Numbered from the stretch's first letter, positions 39,293 to 54,200 are shown. The stretch: 64,000 nt of DNA from Mactra quadrangularis (GCA_025267735.1 CM046294.1:44181570-44245569), one strand, 5' to 3'. Program-made: numbers and translations. Notes: generated by a model from the sequence alone, not told the origin.

Positions 39293-42200
39293 AGATTTAC
39301 ATTATCATACAAAAAATATAACTTCAATTTAAATATGTAAAAAAATTAAGATTTGACATCTTTTGGATTCTCTCATTTTTTTGCATTAATTACATGTAAG
39401 ATCTATTCAATAATCAATCAGCTGAGTTGAGATAAGTTTTTAATGGGTTTGTTTTGCCATTTTTATTTAATAACAGACAAGGTCACATGAGGCAGACAGT
39501 TCACCTGATCATCACTTCTGGGACACACTAGTACAAGTCACCGATTTGCCATAACCTAATGACATGAACCAAAAAAGTTCAACCTTCAGAAACAAAAGCA
39601 CTGAATCTATGACTTTTTGCACTTATATATATACATGTATATAAATTGATATTTACAAGTCTATGTAGTACAATAGCTAATCATAGCTTATGTCATTTGT
39701 TTTATGTAATATTCTGACTTGAAATAATTTTTTGTATTTTGAATAAAAATTTCATTCATAAAAAATTATTAACAAAATATGCTGGAATTAAAAAAAAATA
39801 CTTTATCATTCAAACTATGAAAATTTGTTCATTTATTGACCTACCTCAAGCGTTTTGTTAGATATGTTTTGTATTGTAATAGATTTAAATATATTTTGTC
39901 CCAGTGAGACTTCACCAAAATCTGTCGTTGTTCTACCGCTGTCAGATATTACAACTAACGGTGGTTTTACTATTGGACAATGTATCTCTACATATAGTGT
40001 GTTACTTATGCTGAAAAAATATAGAGAAAAATATGCAACATTTTAAGAATAAGATACACAGTTAATTTTCCTACACAACCGCCTCTAAATAACAGCCACC
40101 TCTTCCTAAACTGATCTCTTATTAGCCACATTTCAATGACAGTCATATCTAAATGACAGTCACTTATCAACAATAGCCACATTTCTACAAAGCAACAATC
40201 ATCCACTTTATATTAGCCAGTCAAATATCAACTAACAATTCTCAGTAACAACCACTGCTAATAAATGCCACCTTACAATAGCAGTCACTTCTTATTAATA
40301 GTCATTCATCAATAACAGCCAATTCCTGTCTAGTTTAGGTTTAAACTAAGTACTTTCGTGGACTTGGGTAATGAAATATTTTTTATGGCCATTCTCCCTT
40401 GTAAATCAGTATCAAGTGGAGTTGCTGTCAGTCACTTGCAAAGGTATATACATGTACTTACATTTAGTTAAATGTTTAAGAGATTTATGCCAACCAGGGA
40501 CAGTAAGCAGGTATTAAAACTGATGGCTGAGGAGGGGTTAAAATAAAACCCTAAAACAATCAACCTACCTATACGGTAATTCTCCTGGGTTTGTTGTCTC
40601 TCCAGACGCTACATAACACGGTACAGTAAATGAATTAAACTTTTCTTTATACTGACGTAACAATGACCCAACAGCTGCTGCATACGCCGATGAACTAAAA
40701 TAAAAGATATAAAACAGTTATTATATTGTCATATCACATTTTCAAAGTAACTTTTGATCAAAAAGCGCAGGGAGTTATGTTATAGTTAGTTGCATACTTC
40801 AATTGCATGATGATATTTAGCTGTCGGTGCTGAATAACCCCTGCCGATTCAAATACTTAATATTTTGTAGATAATCCCTGCAAGTATTTACAAATATCTA
40901 TTTTTATTGTTAGTGAGTGCAGGAATACTAGTAAGGTGATCATAAAAAATTGAGTATTTAAATCAGTGGGGTTGATATATGTGCCCCACTGATTGTAAAA
41001 TAAAAGTTTCGAGTACTTTTTACTTACTCTTTAGTTATTTCCTCTGGTTTAGGTGGAGTGATAGGTTTAGGGCCTGTTACATTTAGTAGTGTATTACCAC
41101 CAGACTTCTCTTTTGCCCCTTTAGCTGGGGCCCCTTTAGCTGGAGCTGCTCCCTTTTTACTTGCTGCTGCCTGGCTCTACAAAATAGAAATATGTAAGCA
41201 TATATTAAAAGTAAATTTCCACTAAAAATTCATACATGATTCTTAAGCTTTTCTATGAATGAAATTTAAAGACATTTCTGGGATCTATGGCTATTGACCA
41301 TTCCGTGTACTGCCTTTTTATTTTAATGACAATACATTTACCCACAAATATAAGCATGTTCTCTTTTGTTGACACCTTGTTTGTGGGACGAAGTGCAACT
41401 ATAAACCTTTGTCAAATATGCTAATAGGTAAGGCAATGGAAAGGTCCATTTAAGCAAAATTAAAGGACTTTTCCTGGCCTGGAATGCACATTTCAAATTC
41501 CAGGTGTTTCCAGGACCGGTGTGAATCCTATTGATATATCACTATAAATATTGTACAAACCTGGGCGTCTTCTGCCTCTTTCTGTTTCTTTAAAGCTTCT
41601 TTGTACTCTTTATCAGCTTGGAGTTCCATTTGTCTGGTCGCCATTCTAACAGCTTCTTTACAAATATCTTCTTCATTTAATGTTGGTGCAAATCTTATCT
41701 GTATCCTTGATTTCTGGGAATATAATATTACATAAAATTGAAAGCAAGGTTTTTGAAGTCTTCTATTAGTATCACAATTCAATTGACTCTTGACATTAAC
41801 TCCCTGGATCAGCGAGTCACACAACAACTGTCAACATACGGCACAGATTGCAGCCACAGCATATACTGCATGACCATAACAGGTACCCATTTACACCTAG
41901 TTGGAGTGAAGCAATCGCAAATTTCTGTGTGTAAAATATAACTTAACATATAATCAATGGTTTCTCTAACAATCTAGTCTTTTCTTAATGATAATAACTT
42001 TATTTCAAGGATTGCCCGCAAGACTGTAGTTACTTGCTCTTTAAGGAAATGCACTTACTACAGTCTTGTGGGCAACCCTCAAACATTAATAAGGCAACTC
42101 AATTTTGCAAGCCCAGTTTTCCCTGAGAGCCTCCACAATATTTTACAATGCAAATACATACAAATGGTCATATAACATATGAAAACTAAATGCAATTGAC

Positions 42201-45200
42201 ACGTTGATTAAAAATTGGTAAAGATGGTTCATATTAAAACAAAATATAGAAAAACAAAACAAATAAATCCTGTATTCCCATTAGAGTAAAAACCAAGTCA
42301 GGTAAGCTTTTAAAAGAAATGAGAGTACAAAATAATTTGTCCAAGAATGTTTAAAGGTCACTGTATATATGATATACGTGTTGAACTTACCTCTCCAGGT
42401 TGTATTGTACCCACAGAAGGTGATATTGTCACAGGTGCACCTTCTGGTATAACAAACTCAAATGATGTAGGACCCACAGGGGCAATCTCACCTAAAATAA
42501 ACAATAAAAGTACACAAGTTAATGCATAGAACATTCATAAGATGTGTGAATATTATATTTCTATAAGTACTTTTATGACAGTCAAGCCTTACATAGAGAA
42601 TGTTTTATTTTTGATAATTGTCTAACCAATCTATTTGAACAATTTTGAGAATAATCATGCTAAAACTCACAATTTAAAATGGCAAAGTGCAGGCAAAGTG
42701 CTATAGCCAAATATCTAAAAAATCTCAAATATAATTGTATACAACATTTCTAACAAAAGTGAAAGTAAAATTACCTTTTCCAATTCTTGGTACTGGATGT
42801 GTGAATTCATTCATACTTGTATGTGAGTTGATAACATGTAGAGCTGCCGTCGAGACATCATATAACGATGTAGCAGCAAAATGAACAACTTGATGAGATA
42901 ATTCTAATGGTGGTAACACCCCTACACCACAACATTGTATCTTAAACTCTCTGAAATATATACAAAGACAATACATGTCAGGGTTCATACAGATTTTAAA
43001 TACCGTATTTTGACGCATAAAATACGCACTTGCGTATAACATGCACTAAAAATTGACCAAAATCTGAAGAAAAAAACTTTTTGAAAAAATTCGGCCGATT
43101 TTTCTGCCAAATTGAAACTTGCAAAGATCGCAAAATTATACTCTGTCGCGAAACACACTTAAAATTACAGTGTTACGGCCTATTAATTGATTGTTAATTT
43201 AGAATTATAAACAATAAAAGGTTAGTCCATTTTAGATGTTCTTATTATCTAAATACTAAGTACTCGATTTCCATGATTTTTCCAGTTTGTACAAACCCTG
43301 CTTGTGCTTGTCTATTTTGGTATAAGATTAAGCTCTGAAAACATATTTTTATGAGTGGTATGAAAATGTCATATCCCAAAATTGAATATCTTGTTTTTCT
43401 TGCTTTTTTGTGTTTTGTTCCAGAATTTTTTACACAAATATAGACAACAACAACCTCAATGAACCAATCAAAGTTTTGCAGTGGTATGGGAGATAATATT
43501 ATTTAACATCTTATGCCACAGTCCCATAAAATAGTCACTTGTTGCGGACCCGTATGTGCAGACAGCCGTAGGCCATGGGAAGCCTTGCGTATCAAGGTGA
43601 AGGTACCCACATGGTACAAAACAACACACCCAAGATGATGTCATTTATCTTCTAATATGATGTCATGAACAATGAAAATATAAGATTATATTTTCACTAC
43701 GATGAAAATATAAAATTTAAATTTTCATTGTTTATTTTCATCGAATAACGCGACGTTTCACCGTAAATCATGAAAGAAAATATTATTTTTGAGGATGGGA
43801 TTAATGCCATAAAACACATTGTACACCAGTTTCTTGAATGCACACTTCCGCCAGTGACTGACAACTGCCCTACATACATATACTTAAAATCAGTGGTATG
43901 AGGGAGAATAACCATAGAAATTATTTCATGACCAAACTCCATGAGAGTATGCCTTGACTGGTAATCAAACACACAACTCCTCAATCAAGCTTTGAAGACT
44001 TACCTGTTAATAAGTGACTTGCAGTTTAAATCAAATTTATAATCCTTAGCTTTCTTCGGACTAAACAAAACTTCTAATTCTATTGTTTCTAAAGGTAACA
44101 ATGTACCAAATCCATCATTAGGTTGAACTTCTACATACTGGAAACAAGAAATGTAATGTGGTAAACACATTAAAGCCAGATTTAAAAAACTTAACACAAA
44201 AATATCAAAGGGAAATAATCCATAATAAAGCCAGGTAGAGTTAAGGTTACTTTCTAATTCTGTTCATCACATGGTATGTTATCTTGTATGAAGTTTTATA
44301 AAGATCTGACAATAATTGGCAGAAATATATGCTAAATTGAAAACTTAACGCAATTTTTAATTGACACCAGAACGATGGCCCATCCGCCTGCGGGTGTTTC
44401 TTTGAAAAATCTGGCTAAAAAATACAAAAAAATAAAAATGTCAACAAAACCAATTCATATCAAAGCATGTGCCTATGTACAATTTCACAAGATGTGGACA
44501 ACTTTATATTATTTTAATTCTAACTGATAACTCACAAAATAATTTGACCATAAATGACACTATGTTAAACATAAAGCAAAGATCTGGTATCAGAAATATT
44601 TAGAAATATTAACACTAAAATTACAAAGGGTAATAATCCATAATTATGCCAGACAGAGTTACTGTTATTTCATAATTCTGTTTATCACATGGTATGTTAT
44701 CATTGTATGCAATTTCATAAACATCTGACCATAAATGGAAGAGATAAATGGTAAATGAAATCTTAAATAAAATTGTTAATGACACCAGATGCCAATCTGC
44801 TTGCCCATGTTTCACAAAACTGTTTTTTTTTCGTTGGAAATCCAGCTAATAAAATGAAAACACTTGTGCCATTTGTTAGAATATATCATACAATAATTAT
44901 GAAGTATTACCTGAGGGTGACCAACAAATCCATATTCTTGTGGTAGTATAGATTTATTAGTTAATTTAATTGTTGTTTTTGTTGTTTCATATATAGTACA
45001 ATCACCAAAGTTAATCTCTGTCTTATCAAACTCCATATCAGAATTAGTTACCACGGCTGTCACTGTAAACGGTACTGGAGCAGTCTGAAATAGTGGCAAT
45101 AATACATATGAGTTTTTCTGAGAAAATAACAAGAGCAGTCCACGGACAGCGCACTTACAATTCACTACTGAAATGCAATCCATTTGCGATACCTGTAATT

Positions 45201-48200
45201 AAATCTAAAGTGGATACTTTTTATTAATTAAAGTCTCAATATCTACAAGCAAAACTTCTAACTTAAAATGTCTAAGTATAAAGACACATTTTGAAGATTC
45301 ATAAAACATTGAAACTTAGAAATTATGTGCAATCTGTCTCCTTTAAATTCCAATGAGACTAAGTGGGAACACTTTAAGTATATTTGAATGAGATAGGCAA
45401 GTGAAATCTATTATTTGAAGCTATTAAACACTGAAATTCATCAATTCTACCTAAAAAAGTTAAAAGGAATGAATGGTATAAAATAATACAGGATCAAGCA
45501 GAGGTTAATATATCAAAAGTCAACAAATGTACTAATTCAACAATTAGTTGATTCATTATACATAAAAAGGGTTCATATTAGATACAAGTAATTATCAGCA
45601 TATTACCTGATCAGCAACACGTATAGTCATGGGAGCCTCTAACACACCTGTCTCTTTATCAAAATATCTTCCACCATCTTCAAATAAACTTTTCCTGTAT
45701 AAATTATATAATAATATAACATGAATGTATCATGATTCACCTTATGAAATATACATGTAAATTAAGTTAACAATTACTAAGACTGTTCCTGTGTTGGTTA
45801 CATTTAAAAAAATGAATAGATAGAGGATATTCGTCAACTTCGTAAGATTGATTTTTATTTCACCGAGTGAGCTCAGAAAACATATTTTCACTAGTGGCAA
45901 AGCCACAAGTGAAAATGTCACTTTCTGAGTTCACGAGTTGAAATAAAAATCATCTTACACCAAGGTTGACGAATATTCTGTTCTTTCATGCTAAGTTTTG
46001 TGTTTTATTTGATGTATTTTACACAAATTATAACATGACCTCATTTCTACTCTTAGATGACGTCATTTATCCTCAAATATGACGTTATAAACGATGAAAA
46101 TATAAGGTTATATTTGCACTGCGATGAAAATATAAAATTTATATTTTCATCGTTTATTTTAATCAAATAACACGACGTTTCACCGTTAAGCATGAAAGAA
46201 AAAATAATATTTTTTATTCAAATATTTTACTTCATAATATAATATAATAAATTTGGTAATATTTTGGACTAAATTGAACCACATCAAACATCTGTTTTCA
46301 ATAAACGTGTCATAAAAGCTTATATTTATTTGCCAAAGAATGGAAGCGCTGATATTGATTAAAAATAATTAAAAGAACACAACATTTTTTCTTCCTCTTA
46401 AAAATATTTTTGAAATTGAGTTATGCTGTACATTGTATTTCCATAAAGAATATTTACTTCAATTTAAATGTGTAAAATACCCTCCTCATACCTTGGTAGA
46501 AACTTGAGTTGAGCAGAGAATTGTGACTGTGCCTGTATATATCCAGTCTTTGGTAAAAGTTCTAAATGATCTTTTAATTCTTTACATACTTCAAACTTTA
46601 ATCTTAGCGCTGTTGTGGCTCTGTATAAATATAAAATATATTTTAGAATAGTATACGTGTATTAGTGTTTACTGGACTGTAAATATGATTTTTTAAATTA
46701 ATCATCAGTCCTAAAAAGGAGTTTAATGCAACTGGCCAATAAAGGTATCATTTTAATTTGCTCATTAAAACGCTCACGCTGTGCAACACTTCTTTAAATG
46801 CACACATTGTTTTTGGCTCCTTGCAAACAAGTGTGAGATTGCTGGTAACAAAAAATTGTCATGGAAAGTCAAGAAAGAATGCCATGGTGAAATCATATAT
46901 TTAGAAAAGAGAAAAGAAAAATTAATGAATTGCGTGGTTTTTTATGCCACATTTAAATTTTTTCTGTCATATCTTGGCAGTCAGTTATCTTACTCATAGT
47001 TGCTGGATAGGTCTAGATCTCTGAACTGAAACATTCACACAAAAATGGTGACCAACAACTCTCCTACTTGATTCATAGGTAGGCTGGGACATGACACTAG
47101 AAAATATATTACAGTACAACCCCTCTTAAATAACACCCACTAGGAAAGGCTTAATTATGTTGCTGTTTAGAGGTCGTTGCTCTGCAGAGGTTAAATTCAA
47201 TTAAAATTATACCTGAGGGAAATATGAAAGGCTGCTGTTAAGCAGAGGATTTGTTATGGAGAGGGCCACCCTGCAGAGCTTATATATACAGTATAACCTC
47301 TGCTAACGGCACCTCTAACGAGCGGCAACCTCAGACGAGCGGCATATTAGATTTCCCCCCGTCGATTTTGCACTATGATTTACCTCTAATGAACGACACC
47401 TCCGCAGAGCGGTAAACGGCCGTTGAGATAAATTCCCATTGTTATTCTTTACCTCTGTACAGCGACACTAAGTCTAGCAAGGTTAATATCAATTATCGAT
47501 AATTATCTGTGACCGGAAGATTTAAACAAAAAGCGATACCCTTAATCGTATAATACTACACTAAAGTGTTATGTTGTTAAATCATTTGACTAACAGGGGT
47601 TAATATACAAGTGACATATGGTTTCCATGACACCAACGAACGGATCTAAGATGAGGAGCGCTTTGTTTGATAGGCTGACGTCATCAAGTATCAGACGTAC
47701 ATACGTCCAGCTAGTTAACGATACTAAATGAAACTTATTTGTTATTGTACTTATTATTAAAAGCTTCGATGGCATGAATTCAGTTTTAAAGTTATTTGTG
47801 GTTTAAGAGCCGAATCAGATAGTTACTCCCGAAAAGACGACGATAATCCATGCTAAATATTATTCGCCATTAAACAGGTATAAAAACAATTATGACGGTA
47901 AAAGAAACGATTTTGCTGGTGTATTGCTTTCTTGTGCTTAAAACTAACCATCATGCTAGGAATTTCTAACGGTGATAAAGATTAATAAAAAAAATTGGAA
48001 TCATATTAAAACTTTTTACTTTTGTTGATCAGCGCCCGATAATAACTGTATTTACATTACGGAACAGATAACGGCCAGTTTTCCGTACCGAAACGGCCGT
48101 TTTTCGTGATCGGTAGAAAAAGTCTACCTCTGCAGAGCGGCACCTCTGTAGAGCGGCAGTTTTTTCAAACTCCGCCGAAAGTCGCTCTGCAGAGGTTACA

Positions 48201-51200
48201 CTGTATATTATTATATAATATTATACGGACCATACTATATAAAAGTATGTAGGGTCCATGCAGAGATCAAACACTGAATCCCAGAATTTGTTATCAAGTG
48301 TGCTACATTCTGAGCTAATTGGGCAGTCAGGAAAGTAAAACAAACCAACCAACCTGTTGTTGACAACAATGGTATCTTGATATAATCTATCTAACATACA
48401 AATCTTTAAATCTACAGTTTGTCTCTCAACCCAGACAGGTACATCTATAGCAGTACCCACAGCTCTCACTGATATCTGGAAAAAATACATAAATAACATG
48501 ATAAAGGCTTCGGCCGATAGATCAGAGAAAAGAGTTTACTTTTTTTTAAATACTTGTATATTCTCTTTGGAATAATAAAGGACCTAATATATAAATAACA
48601 ATATTATAATCATTTGCATATGTTCTTCTACATTTAATATGAAGTCGTCCAATCTATAAATCACATACAGACCGGCTATTAAGAGATTTGCCTCTTTAAA
48701 TATTATACAATCACAAAGTTCAGGTGTTTTTGCATAGGAAAATTAAATATTCAATAAGATTAACAAAAATGGAAAATTAATAGAAGAGCATGATTTTTTG
48801 CTATGTCACTTTAAAATAATAAAAAAATCTGAGTCAGTTTACAGACTGGTAGTTCAGACTGAGAAAAGTGTATGGACCAAAGTACACCAATCACTCAGAG
48901 TGAACTGTTCAGGGATCAAAGACTTTTATTTACTGAAACAAAAGTCTAATATAAAAATTCAAAAGAAAAATGAAGACTTACACTGTCAGACAACGGATCA
49001 GCAAAAGTGACCAGAAATTCAGAATCTACTTTTCCAGGAACTGACGGATTCCATATAATTTCTAGTTTAACAGACGAGAATGGACCGATCTCACCCGTGG
49101 CTATAGGCCCCGCCTTCATTCCATCCAGTGTTCCATAGTCATCTATCTCACTGATTAATAAATCAGGGGACCCTTCTTCTATAGGGGCTCCATCTTCACC
49201 GACCCCTTCTTGACCTTCACCTTCTGTTGTCCCCTCTTGACCTTGACCCTCCTGCCCATCAGATATAATTTGACTTTCTTCCCCAGTCTTAGTTCCTTCT
49301 CCTGGAACAAAATATGAAATCATTCAATATTAAACCATGGGAACTTACAATCATTACAAAATTCTAAACTTCTCAATGTTGATTTAATTTCAATAGCTTG
49401 TTAAATTTTACCTGCGATTAATTACGAACATTTAATGAGTTAGCTGTAGCTACAGAGGCATGCAATGCATTAATCTGTCTTGGGTCATCTGTCTTGTAGA
49501 GCTGGGTATCGTCAGCTAGATTGTATCATGATAGTTAATATACAACCAGACTACCAAAAAAGTAGTTTTATCGGTTGTGTGTTTTTTTTAATTGAGACCT
49601 ACGATTCTATAACTTAACTTGCATGTCTGTATTGAGGGTCATTTTTCATTTATAAATCAAATGAAAGCAAATACAACAAGGAATATGACTGAAAATACAG
49701 ACTTAAAAACACTATCATCCTGCTGATATCGCGATGCATCGAGAATATCGCCCCAGCACTACTGTCTAGGGTCAATTTGCACTAGATAGCAAGCCTTTAA
49801 ATGCTTTTTTCACTTAAACAAATAGCACAAAAATGGATTCCAAAGGTTATTGGTTATTTATATTTGAGACAATTTCATTTCTGAAATTATAAGGCAAGCA
49901 AAACAATACTTAAGATTATGAAATCTGCTACCATATTTAGTTTCAAAACCAACTTACCTTCAATCTTCTTGTCAACATTATCAATATCTCTCTTCGATTT
50001 ATCAGCTTCTGTTGCATCCGGACTGACAACATTACCCGATTCATTGACTGTAGTCTATAATATGAAAAATAATTACTTAAATATATGTGGGTTAGTTCTC
50101 CCTAATATGGTGGATGTGGTTTTTATTTCTATGGATAATAGTTATTGGCATCTTAGCTAAACTCAGAATAATGTTGGTTGTATTAATAGTGGGTTTTTGA
50201 TACTCAGACTTGACTTGAGAATCCTTGCGTATCAAGGTGACGTTACGCACATGGTACAAAACAACATATCCGTACGTAGCCGTAGCTGGAAGATATGCAT
50301 GTTTAATCCATACTCGGCCACTATTTTGTTCACGATCTGACTCTGAATCTGATACGTGTATCCTGGGCTCATCTTACGGACCCTGATAAAAACATAACAG
50401 TACGTACGGGTACACAAGAGTTTGTACGGGTCCTTGCAGAGCTTGATCGAATGGCACCAGTACGGTGCCCTCACGGCTATTTTTATGTTCATGGGACTGT
50501 AGCTTTATATAGACAAGTCACATGAAAATGTACTCCACAAATGGTGCAGGTTAAAAAAAAAATGTTCCATATATAAGACCTACTTACCATTCTACCAAGT
50601 GAAGTCTGTGCACTTGTTGCAGTCTTTGCTTTCATTCCTAGAATTATAAACAAAATAAGACATAATATAATAATAAACAAATAGTCTCATAAGTAAGGGC
50701 GCGTTGTCTAACGATTTCGCTATGAAAAAGCGCTTTCTTGTAGCGCTTCTTCTAAGGAAACGGCTTGCTATTCACATCACAAACCAAGATGGCAACCTGT
50801 GCCGGTAAACACTTTTGCGCTCATTGCAAATGCATGTTTTTGGGGCGATTTCAAACTAAATAAGTCTTTAAAAAGTATAAAATCATTGCAAAAACATATG
50901 TTTAAATGAACAATTACAAATATTTATTGATTTCAATTCATCTTTCATCCCTAGAATTATAAACAAAATATGACATGATATAAAAATATATGAATAGATG
51001 AAAAAGTAACTATCGTATACATGAATCTAAAGGTTTGAATAATTCTGTCATTGGTTCAAGTATTGACCAATACATTTGTATTTATATAAATGTGGAGTAA
51101 ATATTTGCCATTTTCTATTTTAAACTTATTTTACCTTTTTACCAGTATTTGTTTATAAAATAGGTGCTTAGAAATTAAACAGACAAGATAAAGGTACAAA

Positions 51201-54200
51201 CCAGTTGACTGACTAACCAACAATCAACCGACAAGATGACTTCTATAAACCTCCCCAAAATGTTTTTGAGGGTACAATTATTGTCAATGAAGGGTATTGT
51301 TGAAGGGTATGACATGTCACAGCTGGGAATCAAATATGCTAACCACATCACTATTGTAATTAAGGATTCATGATAAAATTGTAAAATATGATAATAGAAC
51401 TTACCAGTAACTTTAAAATATTCAAATGTAGTTCCTAGAGCACCTTTGTTTGTTAATGTAAAAGTTCTCTTCAATGTTTCATCAATTACTGTTGTATCAA
51501 ATTGAATCACGTCCATATCAACTGATAACTGAAATAATATAATATTTTAAAGACTTTGCATGTATATTGGCCAACAACAGAAACTCGTGGACATATCTTT
51601 TGAGAGGTTTTAACTCTTAAATTTGTATATAAAATATAAACCAATACTTTCTCTAACACATCTGTTTCACTGTCTAGATCGTGAAACGGTGGCGATTTTC
51701 CGTGTCACGGCGTAGCCACATCAAGATGGCGGAAAAACAACCATCCAAAAGGTACGTGTCGTTTTTTGCATGATATTTTGAGAAATATTCGGGCCCAAAC
51801 GCGTTAAAAAGTTTCATTTGATCCGTAAATATATAAACTAAAGGGCGGGTGTACTCATCTGACATGTCACAAAGGATTTATGTGAATTTAAGCCACCAAA
51901 GTTGACGCATGACCATCTGTCAAATTTGAACCGAGAGAGTGTATTTCTTTTGATAAAATCGCCGTTAGTACGGCACTTACCGTGTAGTAAATACGATTGT
52001 GAGATAGTGTACATGCATGAAATTATACCTTAAAAGTATACAAGTTCTAATTTATTTTGTTATCACAAAACATGCCTACTTTCGGTTTTGTCTAAGCAAC
52101 GGTTGAGATATTAGCTCCGGTGAAGATTTTCCGTGAGAAATGACTCAGTGTTGCCATTAAAAGTGGACACGGTGTATACATTTGCATGAGAGAGAACACG
52201 GTTCGGACACCCATTCAAACGCTTGAAATGCGACCAGACTATATGGAATACAGTCAAAATGTAGGCAAGGCAAAACGTAGCAGTATTTGTTAAAAAACAG
52301 ATACGGGTTTGGTCAAATCGTAGACAAATTTAAATCTTCTAACTGTTCATCATGTTCCACGTACATTGAAGTAACGTTTGCTGAGAGGGACCTGCTAAAG
52401 TTACACTGCCGAGTGCTTTTATTGGTTCTGACGTTTTGTACGTTTTTCACATCTGGACTGGGAAGTGATTGAATCAATATCAATAGAAATAGCTTGTTTA
52501 GATTCTTGTATACTTTCTAGGTCTTTAACATCAGGACACTTCTTAATTTCTAAAAAGGATGTACATATATGTTGATTCACTTTGAAATACTTCCCAGTTT
52601 GCAGTTCTAAATTTGGTATTAGTCTGTAGTCTTTCGTCAGAAGGCCATATCGGCCGGTTGATACTTTTTAAACAATCTCATCCGACATTTTAGCTGCAAT
52701 TTGACATGCTTTTCTAATGAATGATTAATGCATGCTAGGAGATCAGATTTCGAAAACTTACAGTAGTAGCATTTATAGCCTTTTTGACACTGGGAAAAAC
52801 AAAATAATGAAAAATATAAGTTTAGTCTTATCACAAAAGGGCCTTTATAAGTATCAGTTTCATATTTCTATACTACGTTATTTTTTACGTATCAATACGA
52901 AAGGTGACGATTTGGAATAGAGGGAATAAAATAATACTAACTGATTCATAATTAGGCGTTGCTTCTGCAAAGATTTACGTATTAAACACATTGGGCTTTT
53001 CTATATAGCAAAATACGAAGGATAATGCCAATGTGATTTACTTCATATGATATAATTGCGTTTAGTGTTTGAATGGGTGTCCGAACCGTGTTCACTTTCA
53101 CGCAAATGTATACACCGTGTCCACTTTTTATGGCAACACCGAGTCATTTCTTACGGAAAATCTTCACCGGAGCTAATATCTCAACCGTTGCTTAGACAAA
53201 ATCGAAAGTAGGCATGTTTTGACAAAACAAAATAAATTAGAAATTGTACAATTTTAAGGTATAATTGCATGCATATACATTATCCCACGATCGTATTTAT
53301 AACACGGTAAGTGCCGTACTAACGGCGATTTTATCAAAAGTCATACAATTCTCTCGGTTCAGATTTGACAGACGGTCATTCGTCAACTTTGGTGGCTTAA
53401 ATTCACATAAATCCTTTGTGACATGTCAGGTGAGTATACCAGCCCTTTAGTTTATTCATTTACGGATCAAATGAAACTATTTAACGCGTTTGGGCCCGAA
53501 TATTTCTCAAAATATCATGCAAAAAACGACACGTACCTTTTGGATGGTTGTTTTTCCGCCATCTTGATGTGGCTACACCGTGACACGGAAAATCGCCACC
53601 GTTTCACGATCTAGACAGTGTGTTTCGTTTCACAAAATTCATTAAAAAACATTTGTCTAAGAACAATCAAAAAGATCAAAACTCATAGAATTTCAGACAT
53701 CTAAAGATATACAATTTGTAGAGTTTGTAAGAAAATTGAAAGAATCATTTAAAATTATTTTGTCAAAAATTTTTGTTTGGGACGAATCTTATCATAGAAG
53801 TTTTGTAATGTCAGACTGTGTCCTACTTACATCACATTTCTTGGTTGTACATTTTAATGGTATAGAAAATGGACCAGTCTGTGATAAAAACTTTACTTCA
53901 CCAACAAGATCTTCATTTATCTGAAAAACAACAAGTAATATTAGATGAAAGATTGCACAACTTCTGATTGCAATTGCACCAGACAGATTTTCTTTTAAAA
54001 CATATGAAAAAGCATAGCTAACTAAGCTGATTAGAGTATATGGTTCACAATTGAGGACTTGCTCAAAGGCATCATGTAAACAAAGCATAATGATTTTATA
54101 TAGACATCAAACTGTTAGACATGTCCTCACATTGATATACTATAAAACTAAACAATTAGACTTACCATTGGTTTAAAAGTAACTAACATTTCACACGTAA

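Larger units (their letters stand above)
25500..40694 (-). other. CFAP74 C-terminal beta domains (eleven exons)
   Basis: ASH-like strands continue: '[20 protein letters not shown]', '[18 protein letters not shown]', and '[20 protein letters not shown]'. A 7.8 kb intron (26844-34672) separates the last three short exons from the rest. The last exon ends ...LHAMIVSE then TAG. A weak point is that the 66-69 bp exons near the end were joined on splice signals and frame only. Confidence 0.75.

Noticed and set aside
50232..50492. 86-residue minus-strand ORF in a CFAP74 intron
   Set aside because: It overlaps a dispersed repeat also seen near 43550. It has no CFAP74-like sequence or usable splice frame. 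Possibly a transposon fragment, but not identifiable.
51674..53614. Two nearly identical 63-residue ORFs on opposite strands ([11 protein letters not shown] / [11 protein letters not shown])
   Set aside because: They are mirror images within the 554-bp inverted arms of one transposon, not two genes. A possible start of a transposon protein cannot be excluded, but no continuation was found.
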